64,000 bases of DNA from positions 873,698,626-873,762,625 of the forward strand of contig NC_081409.1 of the NCBI RefSeq assembly GCF_030272615.1. The letters run 5' to 3'. Position numbers and translations under genes: made by a program. The notes below the pieces were generated by a model that ran no database searches, was not told where the DNA came from, and saw nothing but the letters and a program-made list of their open reading frames with translations. This document shows positions 1 through 11,914 of this stretch, piece by piece. The stretch's first letter is position 1, and every line of letters begins with the position of its first letter. The stretch comes from Cryptomeria japonica (Eukaryota; Streptophyta; Pinopsida; Cupressales; Cupressaceae).

Positions 1-785
1 AGTGTTGGATAAAATCAGTTGAGTGTGTGGTTGCCTAACTAGAGAATGGATCTGCAGTTTCTGTAAAGACAGATTGAAGCTTAAAAGGATCTGATCAAGA
101 AAATGTAGTTCTATTCAGATAGATCAACAAAACTTGTTGTTTTCTAACAATTATAGCAGAAGTGAAATCCCCTAACTAGGTAATCTCTAATAAGATTCGT
201 TACTATTTAAATCCTCCAATAAGGTGGTCCATTAGCTTATATTCTTAAACCCTCTACCGAGGTTACTCCTAATAGGGTATTTTTCTTTTCATCAAGGCAT
301 TTTGTAAATCCCTTAACCAGGTGATTCCTAACAGGATCGGTTCTTAACAAGACTTAGTATAAAATATTTAACAGGCTTGGCTCCTAATAGGGTGAACTTT
401 AGAAGAGTTCAAATATCTATCTTGTGAGTCTCATCTCACCGTGGTTTTTACCTATTTGGGTTTTCGACGTATAAATATTTGTGTCATGTGGTGAATGTTT
501 TTTGTGGTTATAATCTTAGTTGTTGATTTGATTAACTACTTAAATATTCTGATAAGGCATGATAACTGGAAGCATTGAGAGATGAAATATGTTGATGCTT
601 ACAAGTTGAATGATGTTTACTGTTAAGTTGATATAACAATTAACCAGCTGATGTTGAGTATTCTTATAAGTATTGATCTTGACAAGTGAAAGTTTACTTT
701 GTGAGTTTGATTTTGAGTTTGGGAAGTTTGTATTAGTTTTTTAGTTTACTCATTCACCCCCATCCCCCTCTCAGTAATCTACTGG
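1..785 (+). repeat. Decayed LTR fragment, plus orientation
   Basis: The stretch carries the repeated 'cctaacaggg / ctaatagggt' blocks, a 'ccgtggtttttacctatttgggtttt' type segment near 440-470 and a C-rich end 'cccccatccccctctcag' at about 755-773. These are the hallmarks of the copia-type LTR ends elsewhere in the window, where the C-rich tract lies about 30-60 bases before the primer site. No primer site follows, so the LTR is truncated on its right; its left end is outside the window or lost. It resembles, in reverse, the LTR relic at 35526-36800, so both belong to one family. No gene is visible. Confidence 0.55.
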
Positions 786-789
786 ATAC

Positions 790-1791
790 TTATTCTTTCA
801 TCATACCATCATGTTCTTCTTTAGCTCTTGCCTTCTTGCTAGGCTACTCCTCACTAGATGGTTTCTTCTTGACAACCTTGGCAGTTGTAGAAATTTTCTT
901 TACTTCTTTTACCACTTCATCAGATTTTGTTTCTTCTCCTATAGATCCTGCCACATAAAATCTTTGTGGTTGTCCTTTGTTCCTCTACACTACTCATTGG
1001 ATGGATAGGCTTCAGGCTTAGGTGAACTGGGTGGTTTATGAGTACCGGGGGTGGGTGCAAATTTCCTTATCTGTCTTGGCTCAGGTGGAGGGATTTTTGG
1101 TTTAACTTCCTTGGGCTTGACAATATATTCATTCTTCAAGATGTTATTCTCTCTGGATCTCTAGATCACCTCCTTGGTGATCCCCAAGTTCTCTGCTAGC
1201 TGCTTCACCTCCTTCCTTACCTTCTTCTATATCTTAGGTTTCTTGAACCAAGAATGCAGGTTCAAGCTCTTTTCCCTATATGTGTCAAACCTCTCCTTAG
1301 ACTTGTCCATCGGTTTTCTCAATAGGTGTTCAACATATACCTCAATTATATGTCCTTTGAATTCATCCCCATAGGCATTATCCATGAGGTCCTTGGCTCA
1401 ATGGCTTCCATAAGACATTAGTCAATGTCTACCATAAAGGAGATAGTATCTTGATACTTCTCTACTATCTCTTTAGGGATCCTTTCTTTGCTTTGCATCA
1501 TGCTTTGAAAGATTTTGAATTATCCCCAAAGTATTCCTTTCTGTGCTTGTGAATCTCCTAGACTTTGAAGTACCTCTTTGATCTGCACAATGACCAACCT
1601 ATCATAGGCCCATTGAACCTTTCCTAATCCTGAAATATAAATAGAAGTATATATAGGTAATCAAAGTGCCACTTTTGAACACATGCTTCTTGTATTGCCT
1701 AATTTTCTTTAGATTGCTCAAAATCTCACTCTGAAACACCTCACACAGGTCGTATAAGTTACCTTCTTTCAAGATTTGGTACGCAGCATAG
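790..1791 (-). pseudogene. Relic of an element ORF2 (unknown conserved protein), fragment
   Basis: Read on the reverse strand, 1814-1602 encodes a stretch whose spacing and residues match the conserved N-terminal domain of ORF2 in T1-T3 and H: a Y..-K....-DLCE motif, then NLKKI, then a K-x-GTL(I/L)..I-x-F/L-YF hydrophobic end. Further left (about 1100-800) are a proline-rich stretch and a lysine-rich stretch, in the same order as in the other ORF2 copies. The left end joins the LTR fragment, and the right end is cut by the copia LTR starting at 1792. Many stops and frameshifts are present. It is too diverged from T1-T3 to be a recent copy, so it represents a further lineage of the same gene. 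Function unknown. Confidence 0.55.
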
Positions 1792-3075
1792 TGTTGACAT
1801 TTTGGATGAATCAATTATGTGTTGCATTGATGTTTTGTCATTGATGTCAACACTATCTGTTATGATTGGTTATCGACACTAGTTGTTATGGATGGTTACT
1901 GATAGATAGATTTTGGTTACAGATAGAAGATATAGTGTTACCGATAGAAGAGACTATCTATTGGACACTTCCAGTATGTTTGGATCTATGGAGTATGTTT
2001 GGTTACATGTGGTACATACTTCTGGAGTATGTTTTGGTCAATTGGTATTGACTTGGTATTCAGATGCTATCATACATTCTTGTAAACCCTTACCAACATT
2101 GGTTTAAGGTTTTATTGGCAGAGCTTTCACTGAGGAATTGTGATAGGATGCATAAGTGATGTTGATGAAGCTTCTAGAGGATTTCAGGATGTTGAAGATG
2201 TTCTTTGATCATGCTTCAACTTCTTGAAGACATTTCTTTGGTGTGGTGGACCCAGAATAGGTCTGGTGCCTATCTAGGTTATGGATTGGTATCATGTTAA
2301 CGTGTACTCTACATGTTACCAAGATGTTTCAAGATGACTTATGGATTTGTTATTATTCTTTTGGTCTTAAGCCGGCATGGCATATCATTGTAATATGGAT
2401 TTATGTAATGATCTTATTGTAATATCTTTTAGGTGGCCAACCTAATTGGATTAGATCTTAGGGTTGATACAAAATGATGTAAGATGTCATTGGAGATCAT
2501 GGTTGTGGAATGTAATATCATATGCGAAGGAATTTGGGTCAATCATAGGTGATCGAATTGGGATTAAGGAAGAGGGCAAAGGCCTCCGGTATTGAGCTTA
2601 ATTGAGACTTTAATCAGGCATGGTAGATGCTATCTCTGGTAGTTCAATTTATTGGATTGTTGTCCAAATATGTTGAGGTGGTTTTAACCTCTATAGTCAG
2701 TGAGACTCTTTTGTAATGAGCAGTACACTCCAGGAAGTGTGCCTTCTTGCATGTGTAGGCCCCTCATTATATCATATATTTTATACAAAAGTATCATCTG
2801 ATTGTGGGTAGGCTTCCCACTGTAGTTTTTCCCTTTCTAGGTTTTTCATGTACAAATCTTGGTGTTATGTGGTATGGTTAATTTGCATTGATTATCTGTT
2901 TAATTGGCGAGTTGCATTTTTTACCGGTATTTGTGTCTATCGGCATCTATTTCTACTTGATTGGTACTTGAATATTCATGTGCTCCAGTTTAAGATTGTA
3001 TTGTGGATTAAATGTCATAATATGTTAACAACTAATTCATCCCCCCCTCTCAGTTGTTCACTAGTTATCCTAACA
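1792..3075 (+). repeat. 5' LTR of the truncated copia element
   Basis: It starts TGTTGACATT and ends CCTAACA, directly before the primer site. Near its start it has a 'gttttgtcattgatgtcaac' motif resembling the LTR starts of T1-T3 and I. Its 3' part has the C-rich 'ccccccctctcag' tract (about 3043-3055) shared by all copia-type LTRs here. The matching 3' LTR is absent from the window, so the start rests on the TG terminus and on where the ORF2 relic stops. Confidence 0.7.
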
Positions 3076-3077
3076 AT

Positions 3078-3089
3078 TGGTATCAGAGC
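3078..3089 (+). other. Primer-binding site, initiator-Met tRNA type
   Basis: TGGTATCAGAGC sits two bases after the LTR end. It is the standard complement of the 3' end of plant initiator methionine tRNA used by Ty1/copia elements. Confidence 0.9.
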
Positions 3090-3133
3090 TTTGGTCCTCT
3101 CTTGTAAAATCTTAACCACTTGAGGTAGATCCT

Positions 3134-4101
3134 ATGGCATCTAGCACTTCTAATCCATTGACAACTATTTTTTAGAAGAGAAATCCCTAAGCTTGATGGA
3201 ACAAATTGTGGGATATGGAAGATTTGAATGGAGAATCATCTTAGATGTCTTGACAAGGATATTTGGGAGATCATTGAGAAAGGATACACACCTTATGATC
3301 TAGCATCTGGCAATCCTGCTCCTGCAGACTTAGATAAGAATATTGAAAATGATTGCAGAGCTAGAGAAGCCCTCTCATGGACACTTACTGATCAGCAAAT
3401 CATGGGATTGACTAATAAATCATCGGAAAAGGTTATGTGGGAGAAATTGCATACTCTGAATGAAGGCGATTCTACTATCAAAATTGCTAAACTTAATGGT
3501 TACTAGGTAAGATATGAAAACTTGAAAATTTCCCGTGTTTATGGAAAGAGTATATGAGATTGTTATGGGAATTCAATGTTGTGGAGGATTTCTAAGTGAA
3601 GATGAAATAGTTTCCAAAGTCTTGAGAGCCCTTCCACCGGCTTACAAGATGAAGGCAACTGCAATTAATGAGTTGAGAACAATGGCAAACACTTCAGTTA
3701 ATAAAGACATTCTGATTGGGAAATTGTCTACTTTTGAGCTTGAAGAATTTGGATCTTCTGGAGCTATAAAGTCTAAACCTGATTTTCATGTGTCATCATC
3801 ATCATCATATACTAGAAAAAGTGATTGGAAAGTCCTATATGCAAAATAATTGGAAGACATGAGGAAAGAAGATGAAGAACTTGAGAAACTTGAAGCCTTA
3901 TTTGCTAGAAGAGTACCTAAAGGACTGAGAGGAAATAAGTATGAAGGAAAAGCACCTTTTGAATGTTTTTCATCTAATAAGATTGGTCATTTTGCATCTA
4001 TATGTCCTGAAAGAAATGCAAGGTTTGAGGAAAGAGTCAAGAAATTTTTAAGCCTCAACAGAACAAATATATATTCAAGAAAAGTAAACAGTGCTACATA
4101 G
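3134..4101 (+). pseudogene. gag: Copia gag, broken
   Basis: This encoded the capsid/nucleocapsid protein of a Ty1/copia element. The chosen start is the ATG at 3134 (MASSTS...). Three frame segments follow: 3228-3506, 3535-3849 and 3850-4101. They contain typical copia gag text: a W..-L.-D..-W..I region, an ALS..L-x-D motif, and the 'ALPP.YK.K' motif near 3630-3650. The nucleocapsid end has a damaged zinc knuckle near 3962-4008 in which the second cysteine is replaced (C-F-S-S-N...GHFASIC). Stops occur at 3173, 3504 and 3847, with frameshifts near 3535. It is non-functional. Confidence 0.8.
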
Positions 4102-4250
4102 CAGATGAGGAAGGAGTAACTGATGACTCTGGGGATGAACGAACATAAGACTCTACTAGTGGATTCAGGAATGGAAAGGAATGGGTGTTCTATGATTTGA
4201 AGGAAGATGAACCAGAACTGGCTATCAAGAATGAAGAAAAGGCCCTAGCA

Positions 4251-5252
4251 AAAAAAATTGAAGATAAGGTTGAATGGGTAATTGATAGTGGATGCTCACA
4301 TCATATGACTAGAGATAAAGGGAAATTTTTGTCCCTGCAAGAATAAAATTGATGTCAAGTAAGATTTGGAGATGACAAATCATGTATGATCAAAGGTAGA
4401 TGTATCATTTCTTTGGATGGCAAGCATAACACTGATAATGTCTATTATGTAGAAGGTTTAAAGCATAATCTTTTGAGTGTTGGTCAATTGGTGGACAAGG
4501 GTTTTCAACTTCAGTTTAAAGATATAAAATGCAAAATCATTAACAAGACTGGTTTGGAGATTGCAACCGATACTTAGACTGGAGGTAATATATTTCACTT
4601 GAACACTGGTAATAAGACATGTTTGATTGCTCATATTGATGAGAGCTGGTAATGGCATAAGAGGTTGTGTCATGTTAATTTTGATTGTATTGTTAAGATC
4701 AGTTCAATTAAGGCAGTGAGAGATCTACCTAAGATTATGAAGCCTCATAATCTGATATGTAAGGAATGTCAATTGGGAAAGCAAGTTGGAACTTCTTTTA
4801 AGAGCATACATGATAAATCTAATGATGTACTTGATTTAATTCACACTGACTTATGTGGTCCAACAAGGACTAGAAGCTTTAAAGGTGATAGGTATTTCAT
4901 GTTGATTATTGATGACTATTCTAGAATGATATGGGTGACTTTTCTAAGGGAGAAGCCTAAAGCTTTTGAGAAATTCAAGATCTTTAAAGCAAAGGTTGAA
5001 ACTGAAACTAGATTGAAAATCAAATGTCTAAGATCAGATCAAGGAGGTGAGTTCACTTCTCATGAATTTAACAAATATTATGAGACAAATGGAATCAGGA
5101 GACAATTATCTGCACCTAGGACTCCTCAGTAGAATGGAGTAGTGGAAAGAAAGAACATAACCATTTTGGATGTAGCAAGGTCTATGATGATGGAAGCCAA
5201 ATTACATCATATCTACTGGAGAGAAGCAATGAGTACATCAGCCTACACATTC
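4251..5252 (+). pseudogene. pol: Copia protease and integrase, broken
   Basis: The aspartic protease active site DSG is at 4284-4292 inside W-V-I-DSGCSHHMT, the classical Ty1/copia form. It is followed by the pre-integrase segment (YYVEGLKHNLLSVGQL, about 4443-4490) with degraded HHCC zinc-binding residues (H near 4670, C-x2-C near 4760-4772). The integrase catalytic core then shows the D-D-E triad: D in HTDLCGP (about 4846), D in RSDQGGEF (about 5035) and E in VVERKN (about 5140). Stops at 4344, 4575 and 5130 and indels break it. The family inserts the element cDNA into nuclear DNA; this copy cannot. Confidence 0.85.
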
Positions 5253-5289
5253 AACCTGATGATCAGAGCAGTGAACCTGAAGTTCAGAG

Positions 5290-5657
5290 GACACCAAGGT
5301 ATGTAATATTAAATCATTCTAAAGATCAAATCATTGGAGATAGGAACAAGGGAGCTATGACTAGAAGGAGACTCGCTAATGAAGAGGTATGTCTTATTTC
5401 TCAAGTTGAACCGACAATTGTTATTGAAGCTTGTAAGGATAAACATTGGTTAAAGGTTATGGAAGATGAATTAGATCAAATAGAGAAGAATGAAACTTGG
5501 ACTTTAGTTTCCCGACCTAAAAAACAAGAATGTTATTGGAACTAAATGGGTTTTTAGAAATAAATTGAATGAGAATGGTCAATTTGTAAGAAAAAAAGGC
5601 TAGATTAGTTTCTAAAGGATATTCTCAAATGGAAGGAATTGATTATGGTGAGACATT
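5290..5657 (+). pseudogene. pol: Copia reverse transcriptase, 5' fragment
   Basis: The start of the copia RT domain is recognisable as W.K.ME-E-x-I-KNETW-x-LV..P followed, after a frameshift near 5535, by GTKWVF..K-N..G...K-ARLVSKGYSQ and G-DYGETF. This is the fingers region before the first catalytic aspartates. It ends at 5657, where the T1 LTR begins. The palm domain with YxDD is missing. Between integrase and this segment a part of pol is also deleted (about 5250-5290). Confidence 0.85.
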
Positions 5658-5772
5658 TGTTGGCATTCTACACTCATATGAGAATAGTTGATGTTGTCAT
5701 TGATAGCAACAAACTGGTAACATGGTTCATAGCTTACACTGGAAACAAACATCATCTACCGGCATTGGCAGG
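5658..5772 (+). repeat. T1 5' LTR, left segment
   Basis: It begins TGTTGGCATTCTACACTC, the same start as the T3 LTRs and T1's 3' LTR, and includes the near-palindrome around 'gttgtcattgatagcaac'. It is cut by element E at 5773 and resumes at 21361. Confidence 0.85.
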
Positions 5773-6071
5773 TGTAGACACCTAAAAATTGTCAACGCTT
5801 GCGGAGTCATACTTTAACATCTGTGCATTGCCTTATTTTAGGGTTTTTGCATCATATTAACATTTCTCATATGTTACGCACTTGGTCTTTATCATTTGCG
5901 AGCGTCGAGTCTTTCTTCTGCATTCTTCATTTGTCTCGCTTTTGAATTTGGTCTTGTCGATAGTAATCTTCAGTCAAGATTTTGATTGATCTTATCTTGT
6001 CGCATAAATGTGTGTGTTCATTTGTCATCATTTTGACATCCTCAATCCTAATTAGGGTTTTGTCCTCTTTT

Positions 6072-6245
6072 CAATCTTGTCATCTGGCGATCGATTTGTC
6101 ATTGATCATTGTCATTTTCAATCTTGTCGACTTGCAATCGATTTGTCATCGATCGTTGTTATTTTCAATCTTGTCGTCTCGCGATCAATTTTTCATCGAT
6201 CATCGTCCTTCTCAATCATGTCAATTTGGATCAATTAGTCATTGT
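6072..6245 (+). repeat. 47-base tandem repeat in E LTR
   Basis: Three full units start at 6072, 6119 and 6166, each beginning 'caatcttgtc' and containing a 'gatcgatttgtcatcgatc' type core, followed by a degenerate fourth unit. The cores are rich in ATCGAT and so locally self-complementary. The same array is in the other LTR at about 14153-14330. Such arrays often lie in the U3 enhancer region, consistent with the TATA box downstream. Confidence 0.8.
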
Positions 6246-6781
6246 TCCTCGTCAATTGGTGCATTTATCAATCAAATCACTTATCAGTATGAATCATTTA
6301 TCATTTCAAAATCATGATCGAATCGATATCAATTATCTTACATCAAGACTTAATTATCATCCTTGCATTTCTAATTTATCTTTTAGGGTTTCATGATTTA
6401 TTCATTTAACCTTGTTTGTCATTTTCTCTCCATTTTTCTCTTTAGGATAAATGATTTATTTATTTATCCTAAGTCTTCTTGTCACAATTAAATGTTTATT
6501 TAATTGGCTAATTAATTCCTCCCTTTTTGTAAATTGATTAATGAATGAAAAATTATTAATTAATTTACCTAATTTGCATCAATTTCCTAATTTCCAAGTC
6601 ATCATTTCTAACCTAATTTTCTAATTTCTCCTAAATTCCTAAATGTTTATTTCTATTTCAAAAACTTGTCATAAATCCTTGCATAGCAATTTGTCATACA
6701 CTTGTCATAATTTTTCTATTCCTGATTTGAATTTCCATTCGAATCACTTTCATGCTAATCTGATCTTTTCTCCAATTTGTC

Positions 6782-6788
6782 TATAAAT
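6782..6788 (+). promoter_or_regulatory. TATA box of E LTR
   Basis: TATAAAT stands in a context conserved in both LTRs (also 14899-14905) about 330 bases before the LTR end. It is a reasonable position for the U3 promoter. Transcription start is inferred only. Confidence 0.5.
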
Positions 6789-7120
6789 TGGATGAATTTC
6801 TTCAATTAAGGTCCCTGGTCGAATCAATCATTCTTCTAGTCCCCTTATGTTGTCGTCTTGTCTACTTTCTTTCACATCATGCTTATGCACTAGTAGGTGA
6901 AATCCACAAACAAAGCTATTTGAAGGAGAAAGAAGGACAATGGAGCCACATGAAGAAGACATCTACATTTGGTTTGCTTAGTTTTCAATCTTGAATGTCT
7001 TGTTTTCATGTTTTCATTGAGTGTAATTAGGATTGTTATCATTGCAATTGAGTTTTCATGATTGAACTAGTCCAATTTGTTACTTTCTTTGATGATTTCC
7101 AAACTCCTATCTACATTAAT

Positions 7121-7139
7121 TGGTGAATCCGACGTGAAA
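7121..7139 (+). other. Primer-binding-site-like sequence of E
   Basis: TGGTGAATCCGACGTGAA begins five bases after the LTR end. The same sequence, with small changes, sits at the corresponding place in K (51793-51811, reverse) and D (59066-59086, reverse). That repetition in three different elements supports primer-site function. I cannot match it to the 3' end of a plant tRNA from memory. Confidence 0.65.
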
Positions 7140-7144
7140 ATGCT

Positions 7145-9190
7145 TGGATCTAATTTTTTTTTGAATGTTTTGTGAAGTTATAGATTTTTCTTCTAAGAAA
7201 AAAATAGTCATAATCAATTGATCATGTAAAATATTTCGTGTAGAATTAAAATAAACGATTTCTGGGTATATTAGATCACATTTTTACCTTTCCAGGTCAT
7301 CTTACGGTTTGTGATTTGGATAAATATTGAGGAAGTTATGACATTTTTAATTATGCTGCTGTAAATGGTCGAAATTTTCAAAAACAAAATCATGCAACCT
7401 TCATCTAGATTAATTTAGCTTGGCAAATTAATCATGCATTCATGCAAATTTTATCTAGATTAATCTAGGGTGGTAAATTTGATAAATTTCACATAGATTA
7501 ATCTAAGAGGACAAAGAATCACAACTTTTATGGATTAATTTTGATGGTGATTCATTTCTCTTGATTCTCTAACATTGTTGGTAGCTTTGTGGCGAAATGC
7601 TTGACAAAGAACTATTTCACAAACTACCAATGAATTGTTTGCAGGTTTGCTAGTCAAAGACCAAACAAATCAAACTTCTAACTTAGTGATTTTGCAGGTT
7701 GCCTTGTATTCCAACCGAACTTTGTGTTTGTGATTCATAATTAGGCACCTAGTATGTTTGCTAAGTAGGATGGAATGAACATGTGTTTACTTTGTTTGTC
7801 GAGTTTGACATTGGAGTAGGAGAGTATGCTCTCATCCTTCTTAGGGTGATCAGAAATATAGATCTTTGATACCATTCTCATGTCTTGGATTGTTTGTTAC
7901 CTTTAGACGGCTTGCCTTCCCGGCCATTTGCTTTCTTTTGCAAGCAAGTGACAATCATGAGAAGGGAATGACCCAAAGTGAGCACAGCCAGAGTACCTTG
8001 GCATTCTAACTCACTATAGATAAATACTTGATGGGCGAAAGCTTTGAAGGAAGGGTTATGTGGGAATTGTAGTTGCTTGGGAAGTGATGACCCTTGAACT
8101 CTTTCTCATATCAACATCTAAGTAGGACCTCATGGTCTAAATCGTGCTTGCGCGACTACATTTGTTTGGTATCTTGGTGGGCCTATGTCTCAATCACGCT
8201 TGCGTGACACCAAGGAGTAGCGCTTAACAGAAATCCTTATTAAACACCGTGTATTTAGAGGCCAAAAATCCTTCTAGTTGCTTGAGAAGGACAAGTTTGG
8301 ATACTTGGAAGAGATACTAAGTTCGCCATGGGGAGATGTCCATGGGGACTGATGCTTGGCTGCCCTGAGAAGTGAGTGCCGTGGAGGGGAGCCCGTGGGG
8401 TCAAGCATCTATGTATTCTCCTTGAATCTCATAACGAGTCTACCTCTCAAGTACCTACTATCCTTACCTACCATAAGAAATGTGTGAATGAGCATGATTG
8501 TCTTGAGTCTAAGTTGAAATATCTTGTCTTCTTTGCTTGTCAAAAGTTGAGTTGTGTCTCATTTCAAAAACAAAACAAATTGATTGAAAACAAGGTTAAA
8601 CCCAAGAGTATTTCATTCAACAAAGTTCAAAACACCTTCAAACATGGTTGTCAAACATTGTTCAAAATCTTGTCTCAACATTCATGTCACTTAGATTTAG
8701 GTTCATCCTAGGTTTGGATTTTGCAAATTCATTGTCAACTACCAAGGTTAAGTTTCACTTAGGTCATACTCCTTTGTATATCAATAACAGTCATCCATTT
8801 GCATGTGCATACCCTAGGTCCCTTCATTAAGCTTAGGTCATTATCATATCATATTAGGGTCATTTGCATAGTAATTTTCCCTTTGCATATAGTCTCAAAA
8901 ACTAGGTTTTGTCATACTTGAGTAATGCAAATCTTTGATAAACCCTAAAGTCATTGTTAGGAAGTCTAGACCTTATCAAACTTTTGTCTTTTTGTCATCA
9001 ATGTCATTTGGTCAAACCTAGCTTAGTATCCAAGCATATAGGTGAGACATTGTCAATTTGTCCTATTGTCACTTGGTCCTTTTGTCCTTTGAGATGTAGA
9101 CATCATTTCGATTTCCTAAGGATCTCATTTTTAGAATTGCATTCATGAGTTTGTCAAAATCTTGAAAAACAACAAAAACATTAAGTTGCA
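7145..9190 (+). other. E leader, no gene seen
   Basis: Two kilobases between primer site and ORF hold only short chance frames in all six readings. Blocks such as 'catgcttgcgtgac' / 'cgcttgcgcgac' recur near 8148 and 8200. I see no domain. Long leaders are usual in non-autonomous gypsy-type elements. Confidence 0.6.
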
Positions 9191-11914
9191 TTGTCATCCT
9201 TTAGGTTGCATTTGTCAATCCCATTAGTTGCATTACATAGTGACATGTTTGTTGAAATGAGGTCTCAACCTTCTTACGAAGCCATGTCATCACAATTGAA
9301 CAATCAATCATGTCAATCCAATCTCTACATGTCTCAGAACTTGGATCAAACTTATCATGATGATGTAAATGTCCAAATACAAAAACTAGAGGAGAAACTC
9401 GCTCAAGAAAATGAGATTTTGGAACAAAGAGTGAAAAACATTGAGAAGAATAGATCACAAATGTCCAAAATGTTTCAAAAATTTCCAGGTCGAAATCCAA
9501 AGATTGAGCCAATTGATGTAAGATCTCTTCTTGAACGATTAGACATACCAGCTCTCCTCTCCCAAATAGAGATGATGAAACAATTTCAAGAAAAGAGACA
9601 ACATCAATTTCAACATTATGTGCCTCCACAACAAGAACAAGAAGGTGTTTACTATCAATTAGATTTTCAACCAATACAACCAATGGTTCAACCAATTGTT
9701 CAACATATACAACCAATACAACCAATGGTCCAATTTCAACAATATGTCCAACCAACTATACAATGTCCACAAATGGTTCAACCAATGGTGGAATATCACT
9801 GTCAACAACGACAACCAAACATTCAAAAACAAAGGTTGCAGCACACACCAAGCCAAATTTTGAACATGTCAAACCAATTTGATCAACATCTAGTTCAAAA
9901 TCAAAACATTACATCAGATCAAAACCAACTCCTTGCCAAACAAGTTCAAATTCCAGATACAACTATGTCAAAACCTCGAAAGAAAGGTGGCTTTATTGCA
10001 ATGATCTTAAGGAAATTACCAAGTGAGTTCTTTGAGGAAGATCAAGATAATACACTTATGTCTAGAAATGCCTCATCAACCCACAAACAAATTCACTCTC
10101 CAGTGGCATCTATCCCTACACCTTTAGAAGTTTCACAAGAACCTTCTATATTGTCCTCATCAAACAATACACCTAAGAATGCAATTATTCAAGGGCTATC
10201 CATAATTGATTGCCAAGATAATCCAATTCATGATGCACATCCTTGTCATGTTTCAGAAATACAAGACCCAATTCCACCATGCACTTTATTGCCATTACCT
10301 ATTTTAGAGGACCCCATTCGAAGTCCCTCTTCCTCATGTTCAGGCATTGATTCCTTGCTAGAATCCATCACAAATGTTCAAAGTGCATTTCCTTCATGCC
10401 AAACCATTGATCCCTTGTCAGAATCCCCCATGCATATCCAAAGTCTAACCCCATGTCAAGAGGATAAATTAGAGCATAAAGAAACATGAGTTAAAACAAA
10501 TCAAGATCAAGATCTCAAAACCTTATCATCCCATCCAATTGTTGACCACGATCTCATCTTCCCAAAAACTCATGATGATTCCCCTATTCTTGTCCATCCT
10601 ATCCAAAGTCCTATTGACACTCCATTCCCCGGGCAAGATCAAGATATCCCAGTTCATCCAATCACAAACGATCCCCTTCCATTTCATTAACACAATGTCC
10701 TTTCAAATCCCATTGACATTCCACTTCCTGAGAAAGATCAAGATATCCTTTCCATCCTTTATGATGAGCCCATTGAAAGTCAAGAGCAAAGCACCTTTAA
10801 AGAGGATTCCAATGATCTTCCTCCTTGTCAAGATCAAATTATTCCTTCAGATCCTCCACAAGATCCACTTGTTCCTCCATCTCCTTGTCCTAATGCTCCA
10901 TATACACTCCAAGATTGCATTTCTTTTGATGATCCCATTATTTTTCCCATTCCATCTCTTGAAGAGCCTGTCATTGAACCATGTCCACTACACAATCCTA
11001 GTCCCCCTCATGATCCTAATCCCACTTATGATTCTAACATGTTAGTGCAAGATGTTCATGAACCCTCGACATGCATAATGGGTTCTTCCACTTTGGTGAA
11101 ATCTGATCCACTTCAAGATCTCATTATTTCTCTCATATCATATCCACCTCATAATGGACTTGCATCTTCTTCCCAAAGAAAAGAGTATCCTACAAGTCAA
11201 GATATTCATAAAGGCAAAGGAGTAGATCTCCATAAGCAAGAATCCCTTCATGTCAAACAAGATCTTAAGGGTCATGTCTACACAACTCACTCTCAATATG
11301 TTGGTATCCCTCCATCAAAATCAAAACATACACCTTCCCCATCATACCTTCCATCCATCTTAGGTCCTTATATTCCTTCGTCCTCTATGCAAGGTCAGCA
11401 AAGGCACACATCTTTGAGTAAATTCCATCAATCCAAAAGAAGTCCATTTCATTCATATCCATCCATGCATTCCTTTCCCCCTCCAAGCAATTTGGATGCC
11501 AAGTATAAACATCATAAGTCTAGCAATCCACATGTATTCAAGGATCAACATGTCCAATATAATTGACATGTCAAAACAAAGAACAATATGATCTATAAAG
11601 AAAAAGAAATATCCAAAAGGCCACTAAGGCCCACTGAGAAAAATAAAGCAAAGTCAAAATATATATGGGTTCCTAAATCCCTTATGCAAGCAATGCACTC
11701 CAAGGAACCACAAAAGCATGAAAAATCAAAAACCATGTGGATCCCTAAGCGGCTCCTTGAAGCACAAAAGCCTAAAGAAACATCAAAATTGGCATCTAAA
11801 ATTGCTATTCCTCCATCCAAACCTTCCAAGTCTATTTCTCCACCACCTTCTTCATTCGTTTTGGGCCCTTATGTCCCGAAATCCATAGCCTTTCCTTCCT
11901 CAAAATCTCAATAG
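9191..11914 (+). pseudogene. E single long ORF, ~900 codons, unknown protein, three internal stops
   Basis: Open segments 9191-10489, 11039-11566 and 11588-11914 are all in one frame, and the text between them is in the same frame too, broken only by TGA 10487-10489, TAA 10688-10690 and TGA 11564-11566. The intact ancestor was therefore one protein of roughly 900 residues. Residues about 55-95 form a heptad-like coiled coil (EEKLAQENEILEQ...). Residues about 150-240 are Q/P-rich with repeated (I/M)QPMVQ units. The middle is acidic and proline-rich (D-x-D, PIP, DP). The C-terminal third is basic with two 'K-x-WVPK-L' / 'WIPKRLLEA' repeats (about 11668-11770) and SGPY-like 'LGPYVP' motifs. No zinc knuckle or enzyme motif. 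Its position suggests a gag substitute; that is inference. Confidence 0.65.

Larger units (their letters stand above)
1792..5657 (+). mobile_element. Truncated autonomous Ty1/copia retrotransposon (5' half)
   Basis: The order is LTR, initiator-Met primer site, gag with a zinc-knuckle relic, aspartic protease, integrase, then the start of reverse transcriptase. Protease-integrase-RT order is diagnostic of Ty1/copia. The element stops inside the RT domain where T1 begins (5658). The rest of RT, RNase H and the 3' LTR are not found beyond T1's far end at 35525, so they were lost, probably with the deletion that also trimmed T1's 3' LTR. It is heavily mutated, with several frameshifts and in-frame stops. 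This is the only element in the window with recognisable integrase and reverse-transcriptase sequence. Confidence 0.85.
5773..7115 (+). repeat. E 5' LTR
   Basis: It starts TGTAGACACC and ends TATCTACA, giving TG...CA termini. It is nearly identical over its first 1.1 kb to 13854-15007. It carries a 47-base tandem repeat and a TATA box (separate entries). The 1.34 kb length is confirmed by the second copy only up to 6890. Confidence 0.9.

Noticed and set aside
9201-9755. Reverse-strand 184-codon frame
   Set aside because: It lies opposite the E ORF and mirrors its CAA/CCA-rich repeats; the forward frame is the long one and has the coiled coil.
10539-11045. Forward 168-codon frame
   Set aside because: It is an alternate frame inside the E ORF; the 9191 frame continues through this interval with two stops only.
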